Of a stretch of 64,000 nucleotides of DNA, positions 19,094 through 27,661 are shown in pieces. The DNA lies in contig JANYBW010000030.1 of NCBI GenBank assembly GCA_025360585.1, positions 1-64,000 of the forward strand, in the 5' to 3' direction. The position numbers were made by a program, and so were the translations under genes. The notes beneath the pieces are model-generated. The model saw only the letters and a program-made list of their open reading frames with translations, ran no database searches and was not told the origin of the DNA. Each line of letters begins with the position of its first letter. Position 1 is the stretch's first letter. Source of the DNA: Actinomycetes bacterium. Its GTDB lineage: Bacteria > Actinomycetota > Acidimicrobiia > IMCC26256 > PALSA-610.

Positions 19094-20145
19094 TGACCAC
19101 GATGCGCGCCTGGCGTACGCACAAATACGGCGATCGCCCATCCGAAGTGTTGCAACTCGATGAGGTGCCAATCCCCGAACCCGATGCTGGTGAAGTGCGG
19201 GTACGGGTACAAGCGATTCCGTTGAATCTCAACGACATTGAACGGATCAACGGTGGCAACATGATGGTGCGGCCCGATCTGCCGTATAGCCCAGGCATGG
19301 AAGTGATGGGTGTGGTGGATGCATGCGGCGCGGGAACGGAATCGTGGCTTGATGCGCGAGTGGTGGCGATGCCGAAGGGCGCGATTGGCGGCTACGCGCA
19401 ATACGCGATTTGCCCGGCGGTATCGATGTTCGCGATGCCCGATTCGATTCCACTCCCGGACGCAGCTGCCTTGTACTTCCCGTATCACCTGGCTTGGCTT
19501 GGCTTAATCGATCGTGCCGAACTCCAAAGCGGAGAATCCGTACTGATTCATGCCGGCGCGGGGGGATCGGGATCGGCCGCGATTCAGCTGGCGAAGCACC
19601 TCGGCGCGCGCGTCTTCGCGACCGCCGGGTCTGATGCGAAAGTTGCGTTGTGCCGCGAGCTTGGCGCCGATGTCGCGATCAACTACACGACGGAAGACTT
19701 TGCGGCGATCGTGTTAGAAGCGACTGGTGGGCGCGGAGTGAATGTGGTGTTCGACAATGTCGGCGAATCAGTGATGGAAGCATCAATGAACTGCACCGCG
19801 TACAACGGCCGTTACCTCATGATGGGCTTCGCTTCGGACAAGACGGTTGCGGATGAAAAGTTCATCGTGCCGCGCCGAGTTGCGCTCGGCAACTTCAGAT
19901 TGTGTGGCGTATTGCTCTCGTACCAAACGCCCGAAGCCGCAAGTTTCGTGAAGCAGATGATGGGCTGGAATTTCGCGCCCGACGCGTTGGGATCATCCAT
20001 CGCGTCGAGCATCGTGAACTTGGTTGAACAAGGCGCCTTGCGCCCTGTGGTTGGCGAGGTCGTGCCGTTCGAAATGTTGCCAGCCGCTATCGAGGCGATG
20101 GGCGACCGAAAATCCATCGGCCGAACGATCGTGCAACTCTGGTAG
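19090..20145 (+). CDS. MDR-superfamily quinone oxidoreductase / zinc-free alcohol dehydrogenase
   Basis: 351 residues. An N-terminal GroES-like domain (GEVRVRVQAIPLNLNDIERI) lacks the zinc-ligand Cys/His set, and a Rossmann domain carries AGAGGSGSAAIQLAKHLGA. This matches NADPH:quinone reductase/crotonyl-type members of the medium-chain dehydrogenases. Its ATG overlaps the sulfotransferase stop (ATGA). It is last in the P450, sulfotransferase, oxidoreductase run, whose common substrate is unknown. Confidence 0.83.
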   Translation: MMTTMRAWRTHKYGDRPSEVLQLDEVPIPEPDAGEVRVRVQAIPLNLNDIERINGGNMMVRPDLPYSPGMEVMGVVDACGAGTESWLDARVVAMPKGAIGGYAQYAICPAVSMFAMPDSIPLPDAAALYFPYHLAWLGLIDRAELQSGESVLIHAGAGGSGSAAIQLAKHLGARVFATAGSDAKVALCRELGADVAINYTTEDFAAIVLEATGGRGVNVVFDNVGESVMEASMNCTAYNGRYLMMGFASDKTVADEKFIVPRRVALGNFRLCGVLLSYQTPEAASFVKQMMGWNFAPDALGSSIASSIVNLVEQGALRPVVGEVVPFEMLPAAIEAMGDRKSIGRTIVQLW

Positions 20146-20170
20146 CGAACGCCTGGCCCGCGATCGACGC

Positions 20171-20809
20171 CTACGCAATGATGCCGAGGCGTCGGGCCGA
20201 CGCGACTGCTTCGAGCTTGGAACGGGCCTCGAGTTTGGTAAGAATTTGGTGCACGTGGCTGCGAATGGTGTTGCGGCTCACAAAGAGTTTCGCTGCGAGT
20301 GCATCGGTCGAAAGACCTTGCGCCATCAGCTCCAAGATTTCACTCTGACGATTCGTGAGCGAAACCTGGTCGCCGGGCGCATCTCCCGTTTCGCAAAAGA
20401 TCATGTCGAGATTCGAAATCGCGGCAACTGATTGGCCGCGCGCCGCGCTGCGAATGGCGTTGAGGAGGTCTGCCGCGCCTCGGTCCTTGGAAACAACTCC
20501 AAGGCAACCAGCGGCAATCGCTTCGCGAGTTGAAGCTCCCGAAGGTGCGTTCATCAACATCACAACTTGCGTTCGTGGTTGCTCGTTGCGAACGCGCCGC
20601 GCGATTGCTGCCGCGCCACCGGAATTGAGGTCGTAGTCGAGCAGCACAACGTCGGTTTGGTGTTCGCCAAGAAATGTAGGTAGGTCGGTGTCGTTCGTCA
20701 TTGTCCCGATTACGCCGAGATCTGGCTCGGCATCGATGAGGTGTTGGATGATGTCCGCGAACATTTGTTGTTCATCGACAACGACGACGCGTGTGAGATC
20801 AGTATTCAA
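20171..20809 (-). CDS. NarL/LuxR-family orphan response regulator
   Basis: 212 residues. A receiver domain (1-120) has acidic pocket Asp12/Glu13 and phosphoacceptor Asp58 (VVLLDYD). A LuxR helix-turn-helix domain (about 148-210) has LTNRQSEILELMAQGLSTDALAAKLFVSRNTIRSHVHQIL-type spacing. In the receiver the conserved Thr/Ser position reads Asn (VVMLMNAP), so phospho-signalling may be altered. The start is TTG 20809, 18 bases after the A-T-TE gene on the same strand, so the two probably form an operon. No histidine kinase is adjacent. Confidence 0.82.
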   Translation of the reverse strand: MNTDLTRVVVVDEQQMFADIIQHLIDAEPDLGVIGTMTNDTDLPTFLGEHQTDVVLLDYDLNSGGAAAIARRVRNEQPRTQVVMLMNAPSGASTREAIAAGCLGVVSKDRGAADLLNAIRSAARGQSVAAISNLDMIFCETGDAPGDQVSLTNRQSEILELMAQGLSTDALAAKLFVSRNTIRSHVHQILTKLEARSKLEAVASARRLGIIA

Positions 20810-20827
20810 GGGTAGGTCCGCCCATTG

Positions 20828-23446
20828 TTAGGAAGTTGGTGCGATGGATAGTTCAATAGCGTCGAGGAAGACACTGAATCTGCGCACAATCTCCTCGAAC
20901 TGGGGGTCTTCGAAGATAGTTCCGTAGTGTCCAGACCGAGAAACCACTTCGAAGGGTGCGCGAATGTGCGGGCTCCACCCGAGATCGGGTTGGCGGTAGC
21001 CGCTTGCTCCGGTGCCGTCGGCTTCAACGGTGCGCACGAGCAAGGTGGGGATGGCGATGGGTCGAGGCCGAAAGCGAACGGTCGCTGATTCAAAGTGATC
21101 ATTGAGCGCAACGAGGTGCTCATCGAAACCTCGTCCCGAGATCGGCATGGTTGCTCGGCGCCGCGATTCCGCAACGAGCCTGCGGACGATCCTGCGTGAG
21201 CGTGCTCGAGGCGGTGCGGCCGTGTCGAACAGTGTGAGCGATTGGGAGGTCGCCCCATTTGCCTTGAGTGTTTGACTGAGCTCACTCGCAACCAAACCGC
21301 CGAACGAGTGGCCCGCGAGGTGGAGGCCGCGGCCGATGATGCCTTGCTGCTGCAATTGATCGAATGCCGATTGAGCCAAGGCCGGCACCGATGTTGTCTC
21401 GCGCATGGTGGATTCGGGGCCGTGCAACGCAATGCCGAATACGTCTCGCTGACCATTGAGTTTCGCGTTCAGTCGACGTAGGCGAAAGAGATCACCAGGC
21501 CACGCCATTATGAAAACGATCGGAGCAAGCGTGGAAACTGCGCCACGAAAGTGTTGAGAGCCTTCGACGCTTCGAAATGGTGCACCGTCACGGGTGGATT
21601 CGATCCGCGATGTGAACGCGGCGACCGTTGGGTGGGTGACGAGCGTGCCGATCGGTAAACGCACGCCGAAGCGAGCTTCGGTGTGCGCGATCAAACGGAC
21701 CGCGAGTAACGATGTGCCTCCGAGCTCAAAAAAGTCGCGGTCGCTGCCGGGAGTTTCCGCGAGACTGAGCACGGTTTTCCAGCACACCGCAACATCATTC
21801 TGTAGAGCGGTGGTGTATTGCGATGCTTCGAAATGCGCGAAGCTCGGCGGCGGAGCCTTGGCGATGAGTGCTTGCACCGCGGCGCGATCGACCTTGCCGT
21901 TCGGGAGTCGCGGAGTGGCTTCGACGCGAACGAGCCGCGTTGGGATCATCCCACTAGGAAGTCGTAGTGCCAGGTGGGCTCGAAGGTCTCGGTTTGGAAT
22001 GTCGTTCGGGGCGGCATAGATCGCAGCGAGCTCATCGACGGATTCTGCGGGTTTGCACACTGATACCACGACGGCATCGCGGATGCCGGGGAAGGACCGG
22101 AATGCGGTTTCAACATCGCCGGGTTCGATACGGAGGCCGCGGACTTTGATTTGCGAATCGACGCGGCCTAGAAAATCGAGTTGGCCATCGTCGCGGACGG
22201 ATGCGGCATCGCGGGTGCGAAACCAACGGGTGCCGTCGAGATCTATAAACGCGCCGTCGTTGAGCGATCGTTCACCGATGAATCCGCGCGCGCAGCCAGC
22301 ACCCGCGATGAGGAGCTCTCCGACCTCGCCGTCGGCGACCGGATTTAGGTGTTCATCGACGATGAGAATTTCGGTATTGGAAATAGGAAGCCCAATGGGA
22401 ATGGGGTCGCTCGCGCCAGGCGCAATGAAGGCAGCCGTGGAGTAGGTGGTGGTTTCGGATGGGCCATAGAGGTTGAATACTGAATACGGGCCGTCGGCGT
22501 GGATGCGCGCGACCAAATCGGCGGTGAGTGTCTCGCCCGCGAGACACACCGATCGAACGCTGCGCGGCAACGTGGTCTGGTTGAGTTGTTCGCCGAGTAG
22601 CGATGGCACTGTATTGACGAGTGTTACGGAATTCGTGTGGGCAGCGATTCCGAGATCGAACAGTGAGTCGGCCACGATCACTGTTGCGCCGAGAGCAAGC
22701 GGCGCAAAAATCTCAAAGATTGAAAGGTCGAATGCCAACGACGTCGACCACAAGACCTCGGCCAAGTCCTCTGATGAGAAACATGCGTGAGCCCATTCAA
22801 TGAGATTGATCGCGGCACCGTGCTCGATCATTACGCATTTTGGAGCGCCGGTGGAACCCGATGTCGCGATGACGTACGCGAGATCCGCTGGATCTCCGTT
22901 CGGCACGCTCGATGGAGCGTGCATAGTCGCGCCCCACCGTGTCGACGATGGAGATGGTGCGCCCATGAGATTCGTGATGTCGATAAACGCGAGGTCGCTG
23001 GCAGAGTCGAGCACCCGAGCACCTGAAGCGTCACCGACGACAGTTGCTAGCCCTGAAACTGCGATTGTGGCATGGAGGCGTTCGGCCGGGTACGCCAAAT
23101 CCAACGCTATGAAGGCCGCGCCCGATCGTAAGACTCCGAGGATGGTTGCGATGATGTTGTGGGATCGGACCATGCAAATGCCGACAAGATCGCCCGCCTG
23201 CACTCCTGATGCGATGAGATGGCACGCGATCAACTCTGCGGAATCGCAGAGTTCCGCGTAGGTCGTGGAACCCTGTGCGTCAATGACGGCGGTTGCAGTT
23301 GGTGCACGCTTGGCGGCGGCGAAGACGAGATCATGTAGCGTTGTCGCGGCAATGTGATGACTCGGCCCGCGCATCGTGTTCGGCGTGAAAGGCGTTGTCG
23401 CCGCGTCCAGGCTGTACGCCGGCTCGATTGTCGAGGTTCGTTTCAT
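20828..23446 (-). CDS. Stand-alone A-T-TE nonribosomal peptide synthetase-like protein
   Basis: 872 residues: an adenylation domain (about 37-530), a carrier domain (545-620) whose phosphopantetheine Ser is Ser579 in DFFELGGTSLL, and a type I thioesterase (640-865) with nucleophile Ser714 in AGHSFGG. There is no condensation domain. Core A motifs are intact (YVIATSGSTGAPK, NLYGPSETT, NGKVD with Lys518). Asp240 occupies the position that binds an alpha-amino group, so an amino acid rather than a keto acid is expected. The specificity-pocket residues I read by hand are D-L-F-N-C-A-L-T-Y-K, which suggests a small residue; this assignment is tentative. It could load and release, cyclise or dimerise one amino acid. 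It is transcribed with the downstream response regulator. Start ATG 23446; an ATG at residue 25 is an alternative. Confidence 0.85.
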   Translation of the reverse strand: MKRTSTIEPAYSLDAATTPFTPNTMRGPSHHIAATTLHDLVFAAAKRAPTATAVIDAQGSTTYAELCDSAELIACHLIASGVQAGDLVGICMVRSHNIIATILGVLRSGAAFIALDLAYPAERLHATIAVSGLATVVGDASGARVLDSASDLAFIDITNLMGAPSPSSTRWGATMHAPSSVPNGDPADLAYVIATSGSTGAPKCVMIEHGAAINLIEWAHACFSSEDLAEVLWSTSLAFDLSIFEIFAPLALGATVIVADSLFDLGIAAHTNSVTLVNTVPSLLGEQLNQTTLPRSVRSVCLAGETLTADLVARIHADGPYSVFNLYGPSETTTYSTAAFIAPGASDPIPIGLPISNTEILIVDEHLNPVADGEVGELLIAGAGCARGFIGERSLNDGAFIDLDGTRWFRTRDAASVRDDGQLDFLGRVDSQIKVRGLRIEPGDVETAFRSFPGIRDAVVVSVCKPAESVDELAAIYAAPNDIPNRDLRAHLALRLPSGMIPTRLVRVEATPRLPNGKVDRAAVQALIAKAPPPSFAHFEASQYTTALQNDVAVCWKTVLSLAETPGSDRDFFELGGTSLLAVRLIAHTEARFGVRLPIGTLVTHPTVAAFTSRIESTRDGAPFRSVEGSQHFRGAVSTLAPIVFIMAWPGDLFRLRRLNAKLNGQRDVFGIALHGPESTMRETTSVPALAQSAFDQLQQQGIIGRGLHLAGHSFGGLVASELSQTLKANGATSQSLTLFDTAAPPRARSRRIVRRLVAESRRRATMPISGRGFDEHLVALNDHFESATVRFRPRPIAIPTLLVRTVEADGTGASGYRQPDLGWSPHIRAPFEVVSRSGHYGTIFEDPQFEEIVRRFSVFLDAIELSIAPTS

Positions 23447-23825
23447 GTATCGCCCGTTCGAGGGATTGTGTCAGACCGCCCGGTCCCACTCGCTAGGCGT
23501 TCGTATCGCGTTACTGCTACATCGGCACCGTGGGGCTACAAAGAGATCACTCAAAGCGGTCTTTCACTTCGTCTGGTTGCAGTACATCGATGCGAACGCT
23601 CAGCTACGTTGCAACGCAACGGGCCCATCGTCTCTTGCACGCCAAATCTGGTGCGATCGCGAAGCGACTTGCGTGCGTTTCCCAGCGTAAAAGACTACGG
23701 CGTTCACCTAAACGGATGAGGTGAAAACCTCAATGTTCATCGTAATGATTGTTCCATGCTGTGCCGTTGAGGCGACGGCTTAAGGCGTGGGGTCGGGGAC
23801 CGAGAACGATACACAGAGGTGGAAA
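23447..23825. promoter_or_regulatory. Divergent promoter region and structured 5' leader of the polysaccharide locus
   Basis: 379 bases between the A-T-TE gene (leftward) and the dehydratase gene (rightward). No credible coding sequence was seen. The right part holds two stem-loops: TGAGGT-GAAA-ACCTCA at 23717-23732 (6-bp stem, GNRA tetraloop) and GCCGT-(7)-ACGGC at 23763-23779, followed by the ribosome binding site AGAGGTGG at 23815-23822. Neither stem is followed by a T-run. I cannot match the leader to a known riboswitch class. Confidence 0.4.
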
Positions 23826-25682
23826 ATGATGGCCGAACTACAACCAGTTGAAGGGGCACAGCGCCGCATCATTGGGCGCTCGTTCATACTGCTTGCGAAT
23901 GATGTCGCGCTCTGGATCGTCGCCGTTTCGGTGTATATAGCTTCGGAAACTCGCAATCCTGCGTTGGTGCTTTCACTAGCTCCTGCTTTGTATGTCACTG
24001 CCGGTATGGCAACGGGAATCCATCGTGGCCGGCATCGGATTGGATCGTTTGAAGAGTTCGGTGCGATCGCAGTGACGGTATGTATCGCGCTGGTTGGAGT
24101 GCTTGTTGTCACGCATCCGGAAATCAGTGGAGTGAGCGCGCGGCGATACCTTGCGCTCGCGGCGACGACGCTGTTCTTTACCATCTTGCCGCGGTACGTG
24201 GTGCGGCTCTGGCGCGACCGCACGATGTCCTCCGAGCATGATGCAACGCGCTACATCGTGTTTGGTGCGGGCGAAAGTGCCGCGCTTGCGGTTCGGATGA
24301 TGCTGCGCAATAGCGGTGGAGCGAGTCAACCGATCGCGTTGCTCGACGATGATCCGGATAAGCGCCAGCTCCGCATTATGGGAGTTCCGGTGGTCGGTGA
24401 TCGTTCAGCACTGGTTGATGCCGCGAAGAAGTACCGAGCGGATGCATTGCTCATTGCTGCTGGACGAGCCGATGCGAGCACCATCGGCGACCTGGTAGAC
24501 CGCGCGATTCTCGCGAACCTGCAAGTGCGTGTACTGCAAGATTTCGATGATCTCTTTCACGGCCAAGACGACTCGCCCGATGGCATCCGCCAACTGAACG
24601 AAGCGGATCTGTTGGGCCGGCATCGCATCGACACTGACGTTGCGAAAATTGCTGATTACTTGCGAGGCCATCGGGTGATGGTCACCGGTGCTGGTGGCTC
24701 CATCGGTTCGGAATTGTGCCGCCAGATCGCGCGGTTTGAACCAGCCGAGCTGGTCTTGGTCGATCGCGATGAATCAGCGCTGCACGCAGTGCAACTCTCG
24801 ATCACTGGAAGCGCGTTGCTCCAAGATGACGGCGTCGAACTGTTGGATCTACGCGATCGCGACGCCGTTGAATCAGTAATCGCGCGACGCAAACCGGAAG
24901 TGATCTTTCATGCCGCGGCGCTGAAACATCTGCCGCTGTTGGAGCGTTATCCGGCCGAGGCCGTCAAGACCAATGTTTGGGCGACGAACACGTTGCTGGA
25001 AGTCGCGAGCCAGCATGGCGTGACGCGGTTTGTGAATATCTCCACAGACAAGGCTGCCGATCCGTGCAGCGTCTTGGGGTATAGCAAACGACTGACCGAA
25101 CGGTTGACCGCTTGGTGGGCCCTCGAGACTGGCATGCAGTTTATGAGCGTGCGTTTCGGCAACGTGTTGATGTCGCGCGGGTCGGTCATCACGACGTTCC
25201 AACGTCAGTTGCGAGCCGGCGGACCGATCACCGTGACCCATCCCGACGTTGAGCGATACTTCATGACTGTTGAAGAAGCAGTGGAGCTCACAGTCCAAGC
25301 CGGCGCAATCGGCCGCGACGGCGACGTACTTGTGCTCGATATGGGAGCGCCGGTTCGCATTGCTGATGTCGCCCGCAGAATCGTTGCGATGTCGAATAGA
25401 TCAATAGAAATAGTATTTACTGGGCTTCGACCCGGCGAAAAATTGAGCGAAGACCTGCTCGGACGCGGTGAAACTGATGTGCGTCCGCACCATCCCTTGA
25501 TCACGCACGCTTCGGTACCGCCGATTCAACCTGAATCCATCAGCGGCCTGCTCATCGCTGGCGCGACCGAAGCGATCATCAAGGATCTCGCCGTTGCTGT
25601 CGAGTCGGCGCCTGCCGCGGGCCTGAACTCGTGTGCAACCGCGACGACACAATCGGTTGCGGGAGACGTGGTCGCTGCGTGA
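23826..25682 (+). CDS. FlaA1/WbpM/CapD-type nucleotide-sugar 4,6-dehydratase/epimerase
   Basis: 618 residues from ATG 23826 (second ATG at 23829), with AGAGGTGG just upstream. Four N-terminal membrane helices (to about residue 130) are followed by a Rossmann CoA-binding-like domain (YIVFGAGESAALAVRMML) and an extended SDR domain beginning VTGAGGSIGSELCRQI near residue 285. Further motifs are FHAAALKHLPLLE, the STDKAADPCSVLGYSK catalytic stretch, and SVRFGNVL. Membrane-anchored members make UDP-4-keto-6-deoxy sugars that feed glycan initiation. It is first in the polysaccharide locus and overlaps the next start (GTGA). Confidence 0.87.
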   Translation: MMAELQPVEGAQRRIIGRSFILLANDVALWIVAVSVYIASETRNPALVLSLAPALYVTAGMATGIHRGRHRIGSFEEFGAIAVTVCIALVGVLVVTHPEISGVSARRYLALAATTLFFTILPRYVVRLWRDRTMSSEHDATRYIVFGAGESAALAVRMMLRNSGGASQPIALLDDDPDKRQLRIMGVPVVGDRSALVDAAKKYRADALLIAAGRADASTIGDLVDRAILANLQVRVLQDFDDLFHGQDDSPDGIRQLNEADLLGRHRIDTDVAKIADYLRGHRVMVTGAGGSIGSELCRQIARFEPAELVLVDRDESALHAVQLSITGSALLQDDGVELLDLRDRDAVESVIARRKPEVIFHAAALKHLPLLERYPAEAVKTNVWATNTLLEVASQHGVTRFVNISTDKAADPCSVLGYSKRLTERLTAWWALETGMQFMSVRFGNVLMSRGSVITTFQRQLRAGGPITVTHPDVERYFMTVEEAVELTVQAGAIGRDGDVLVLDMGAPVRIADVARRIVAMSNRSIEIVFTGLRPGEKLSEDLLGRGETDVRPHHPLITHASVPPIQPESISGLLIAGATEAIIKDLAVAVESAPAAGLNSCATATTQSVAGDVVAA

Positions 25683-26728
25683 AGTTCGCAGTCATTTTTG
25701 GTCTGAGCGCGCTTGCGGGTGCGTTGTTTGGCTCGCCCGTTGTGATTGCGTGGTTGCGTAAACGCGGAGTCTTTGATGTTCCGAACGCTCGATCCTCGCA
25801 CGAGGTTCCGACGCCGCGCGGTTTGGGTATTGCCCTGTGCGGCAGCGTCGTCAGTACTTCGGTCATCGCCGCGTTGGTTATTGAAGGCCGCGCAAATCTC
25901 GCGATCGTCACCTGCGCCGCGCTGCTCTTCGCGGGGCTCGGATTGCTGGAAGACCTCGTAGGGGTTTCTCCAAAGCGCCGACTGTTGGCTCAGGTAGCGC
26001 TGGCGTGCTTGACGGTCGCCGCGGTGGTCAAGATCCCTCATGCCGCATGGACATTCGTGTTCGCGGCGATCGCGATTGTGGGTGTGGTCGCCTACGTGAA
26101 TGCCGTGAACTTTATGGACGGCATCAATGGCATTTCTGGAACCCATGGGTTGATCGCGGGTGCCGTCTGGTGCCTCGCTGGTTGGCGCACTCCGGGCAGT
26201 GGCTTCTCTACGATCGGATTGGTCGTCGCCGCGGGTTGTTTGGGGTATCTCCCATGGAACTTTCCGAACGCCCGAGGCTTTCTCGGCGATGTCGGTAGCT
26301 ACTTTCTAGGCGGCTGGCTCGCAGCTGGAGCCTTGGTTGGACTGCACGCAGGGATTGAACCGGTCGTGGTGATCGCGCCACTTGGGCTGTACTTCGTCGA
26401 CACTGGATTCACGCTTTTATGCCGTGCCGCGCGCCGAGAGCCATTGCTAGCCGCACACCGTGGGCACGTGTACCAGCAGTTGGTACGTCTCGGTTGGTCG
26501 CACGCTCGCTCGACGGGATTTGTCTGTGCCTTATCCGTGAGCTTGAGTCTCTTGGCGTTGATTCCGTCACCGTTTGCGTGGGCGTTTGCCGCCGCAATTG
26601 TTGCGCTGTACGTAGCCGCACCGACGTTGGTGCGAGTCCGGGTCGATGCCGCTACTGGCGATCGCGTGGTTGCGTTGCGAGCAGCTGATACCACGAACCT
26701 CGCGGCATCAAGCCGCGAGGTCGCGTGA
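25679..26728 (+). CDS. WecA/MraY-family undecaprenyl-phosphate sugar-1-phosphate transferase
   Basis: 349 residues and about 10-11 membrane helices. Signature cytoplasmic loops are present: AVNFMDGINGISG, the NARGFLGDVGSYFLGG aspartate loop, and the HRGHVYQQL motif that marks the WecA/TagO branch. It should transfer a sugar 1-phosphate from a UDP-sugar to undecaprenyl phosphate, starting the lipid-linked repeat unit. The start is GTG 25679, overlapping the previous stop. The last 21 bases overlap the end of the convergent epimerase gene, and a perfect hairpin lies in the overlap. Confidence 0.87.
   Translation: MKFAVIFGLSALAGALFGSPVVIAWLRKRGVFDVPNARSSHEVPTPRGLGIALCGSVVSTSVIAALVIEGRANLAIVTCAALLFAGLGLLEDLVGVSPKRRLLAQVALACLTVAAVVKIPHAAWTFVFAAIAIVGVVAYVNAVNFMDGINGISGTHGLIAGAVWCLAGWRTPGSGFSTIGLVVAAGCLGYLPWNFPNARGFLGDVGSYFLGGWLAAGALVGLHAGIEPVVVIAPLGLYFVDTGFTLLCRAARREPLLAAHRGHVYQQLVRLGWSHARSTGFVCALSVSLSLLALIPSPFAWAFAAAIVALYVAAPTLVRVRVDAATGDRVVALRAADTTNLAASSREVA
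26698..26720. terminator. Hairpin inside overlapping convergent gene ends
   Basis: CCTCGCGGC (26698-26706), loop ATCAA, GCCGCGAGG (26712-26720): a perfect 9-bp GC-rich stem. It lies within the 21-bp overlap region of the WecA-like and epimerase gene ends, so it could act on both strands. No T-run follows in either direction, so it may slow polymerase or protect mRNA ends instead of acting as a classical terminator. Confidence 0.45.
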
Positions 26729-27661
26729 TTCGAGCGATCGTTGCGCTAACGCTTCTGCCAGCGAGACCGTGAGCGGCGTCGGAGTGAAGCCGGGGAGCAA
26801 GGCTTGCAACGCGGTGATATCAGCTTGGAGATTCGGTCGGTCACTGCGACGAACTTTCGCAGGATCGGTTTGGACTCGCAATGGGCGATCAGTGATTGTG
26901 GCCAACGCTTCGACGATATCGATTGCTGAATACGAGCTACCCGTTCCCACATTGACCGTGACAGAAGGTCCGTGATCGGTTGTTACTAACGAGTGGACCG
27001 CGTTCGCTACGTCGCCCACGTATACGTAATCGCGTTTGGTGTCCGTGCTACCCAGCGGCAATGCGTCGCCGAGTTCGAGATAGTCGAGAATGTCGGGCAC
27101 GAGGTGGGCGTTGGTTTCACCAGGACCAACCACATTGAAAAATCGAGTGATCACGGATCGTTCGAATGCACCTTGTCGTTGACGGATCGCAACAAGCTCC
27201 TCACCGATCATCTTCGATTGGCCGTATACATTGTCGGAACCGATGATGCTCATCTCATGATGAGCTGCGAGATCGGGCCGGTACACATCGGCGGTTGACG
27301 CGAACTGAAATACCTCTACGCACTGCGCGTTGGCGACGGCATCGAGCACGTGTTGCGTACCGAGTACGTTGACCGCTAACGCTTCCGCGGGATGCGCGAT
27401 GCAGTACGGAATAAAATGTATCGCCGCGAGATGAATCACCATCGTGGGCTGTACTTGCTTCACGATTGCGTTGACGGCATCGGCATCACGAAGATCCGCG
27501 ACTTCGACGCGTGCCCCCAGCTTCGTCAGAGTTTCGCGGCGCGTGATCGGTGCAACTCGAAAAGAATCTAAGACCGTGACATCGGCACCAGAGTTCAGGA
27601 ACTGTTGCACAGTAGGAATGCCAACAAAGCCAGCTCCACCAGTAATCAATACCGTATTCAT
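26708..27661 (-). CDS. NAD-dependent sugar-nucleotide epimerase (extended SDR)
   Basis: 317 residues from ATG 27661. The NAD-binding motif is ITGGAGFVGIPTVQQFL, the catalytic serine region is FQFASTADVYRP, and YGQSK supplies the YxxxK pair. The layout matches UDP-glucose 4-epimerase-like enzymes. The ORF remains open 30 codons upstream, but that part lies inside the preceding glycosyltransferase gene; the ATG at 27661 overlaps that stop as ATGA, which fixes the start. It probably supplies an epimerised sugar nucleotide to the glycan pathway. Confidence 0.85.
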   Translation of the reverse strand: MNTVLITGGAGFVGIPTVQQFLNSGADVTVLDSFRVAPITRRETLTKLGARVEVADLRDADAVNAIVKQVQPTMVIHLAAIHFIPYCIAHPAEALAVNVLGTQHVLDAVANAQCVEVFQFASTADVYRPDLAAHHEMSIIGSDNVYGQSKMIGEELVAIRQRQGAFERSVITRFFNVVGPGETNAHLVPDILDYLELGDALPLGSTDTKRDYVYVGDVANAVHSLVTTDHGPSVTVNVGTGSSYSAIDIVEALATITDRPLRVQTDPAKVRRSDRPNLQADITALQALLPGFTPTPLTVSLAEALAQRSLESRDLAA

